Positions 63,283-64,000 of a stretch of DNA of 64,000 nucleotides are shown piece by piece. This stretch comes from Microbacterium sp. SY138 (lineage in GTDB: Bacteria > Actinomycetota > Actinomycetes > Actinomycetales > Microbacteriaceae). How positions within the stretch are numbered: the stretch's first letter is position 1; each line of letters begins with the position of its first letter. Location of the stretch: contig NZ_CP155793.1 of NCBI RefSeq assembly GCF_039729145.1, forward strand, positions 3,038,001 through 3,102,000, written 5' to 3'. The notes beneath the pieces are model-generated. The model worked only from the letters and a program-made list of their open reading frames with translations. It was not told where the DNA came from and made no database searches. A program made the translations under genes and the position numbers.

Positions 63283-64000
63283 TACTTTCCGATCTCTCGA
63301 GGCTCGACCCCGAACGGGGCGAGTCCGGCTCTTCCACCATCGGGCGCAGTCAGCACCCAGATACCCCCATCATGCAGGGCGACGCTATGTTCCCAATGGG
63401 AGCCGTCTGTGCCGTCCACCGTGGTGACGGTCCAGTCGTCCTCCTCGATGAAGGTCGCCTCCCCACCGGCGGTGACCATCGGCTCGATCGCGAGCACGAG
63501 GCCGGGCTTCACGTCTTCACCGCGGTCGGGTGTGCGGTAGTTGAAGACGCTGGGGGCTTCGTGCATCTTGCGACCGATGCCGTGTCCGACGTATTCGCGC
63601 AGGATGCCGTATGGCTCGCCGGAGACCGCTGACGGTCCCTGAGCCTCGATGTAGTCCTGGATGGCCGCACCGATCTCGTCGATGGACGAGACCGAGGCCA
63701 TGGCGGCGATTCCCGCCCACATGGACCCCTCGGTCACGCGGGAGAGCTCCTCGCGACGGGCGACCACCTCGGGGCGCTCCGGGTCGGGCACGACCACGGT
63801 GATGGCGCTGTCGCCGTTCCACCCCTGGAACTGCGCACCGCAGTCGACCGACACGATGTCACCCGGCTGGAGCACCCGCTCCCCCGGGATCCCGTGCACG
63901 ACCTGCTCGTTCACCGAGATGCAGGTGGTGTGGTGATAGCCGCGCACCAGCTGGAAATTCGACTCGGCGCCGCGGGCGAGGATCGTGCGGTTCGCCACCG
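63282..64000 (-). CDS. map: Methionine aminopeptidase type I, 5' end cut by the window
   Basis: About 238 C-terminal residues of a type-I Map; the frame stays open to the last base, so the start is outside. Metal ligands are visible: Asp pair in IVSVDCGAQFQGWNGDSAI, His in YVGHGIGRKMHEAPSVF, Glu in LVLAIEPMVTAGG and the last Glu in SHWEHSVALHDG. It removes the initiator Met from new proteins. It is the most upstream gene of this operon in the window. Confidence 0.95.
   Translation of the reverse strand, partial: VANRTILARGAESNFQLVRGYHHTTCISVNEQVVHGIPGERVLQPGDIVSVDCGAQFQGWNGDSAITVVVPDPERPEVVARREELSRVTEGSMWAGIAAMASVSSIDEIGAAIQDYIEAQGPSAVSGEPYGILREYVGHGIGRKMHEAPSVFNYRTPDRGEDVKPGLVLAIEPMVTAGGEATFIEEDDWTVTTVDGTDGSHWEHSVALHDGGIWVLTAPDGGRAGLAPFGVEPREIGK

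Overview
The window is high-GC DNA from an actinobacterium, most likely Microbacterium or a close Microbacteriaceae relative. The basis is very strong GC bias, NusG with a long acidic N-terminal extension, 73-residue IF-1, RamB-type control of isocitrate lyase, several leaderless-type starts (TANNNT, 6-7 bases, then ATG/GTG), and a riboflavin-degradation gene set of the kind described from Microbacterium. Nothing looks like phage, plasmid or an insertion sequence. No gene-free stretch exceeds 300 bases; the largest gaps (5304-5587, 6721-6968, 32729-32967, 35191-35443) hold palindromic repeats, hairpins or operators.

Layout. 1-2974: end of a DHA2-type exporter, a MarR regulator, an ArgP/LysE pair and a DUF1801-type protein. 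3023-5303: polar amino-acid ABC importer (minus). 5588-8438: translation/secretion block secE-nusG-rplK-rplA (minus) with tRNA-Trp just upstream. 8634-13279: an Hsp90-family ATPase followed by a large TPR protein. 13322-15853: pyruvate oxidase, a 56-residue KOW-like protein and an FMN-binding split-barrel protein. 15965-25768: putrescine/GABA catabolism (gabT; amine oxidase, universal stress protein, permease, two aldehyde dehydrogenases) with a divergent PucR regulator. 25923-33594: riboflavin catabolism (flavin reductase, riboflavin kinase, PadR, ribokinase, riboflavin lyase-like monooxygenase) plus an NMT1/THI5-type ABC importer and a TetR regulator. 33631-40150: secreted glucoamylase-like protein, then RamB and the glyoxylate bypass (aceA, aceB). 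40249-43691: a leaderless hypothetical gene, Lrp/alanine dehydrogenase and an aspartate aminotransferase. 43790-46679: small membrane protein, VOC protein, MurB and two hydratase-fold (HadA/HadB-like) proteins. 46737-52172: a two-component system followed by an SLC13-type permease and glycerate kinase. 52243-57611: TSUP permease, TctCBA tricarboxylate transporter and a divergent, unusual membrane-bound regulator. 57703-59277: acyl/aryl-CoA ligase. 59349-64000: rplQ-rpoA-rpsK-rpsM-rpmJ-infA-dsbA-like-map (minus), with map cut by the window edge.

Most notable: (1) the riboflavin cluster carries a perfect 16-bp palindrome (TAGTCAA-N2-TTGACTA) at both the flavin reductase/PadR promoter and the ABC transporter promoter about 5.9 kb away, which ties uptake and degradation into one regulon. 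(2) The gene beside tctCBA fuses a CitA/DcuS-like membrane sensor directly to a CitB/DcuR-like DNA-binding tail, with no kinase core and no receiver domain; a 22-bp-spaced direct repeat in the intergenic region is a candidate operator. (3) Three 61-bp palindromes with the same 23-15-23 architecture are scattered through intergenic regions. All function calls come from reading sequence and family knowledge; no database search was run.
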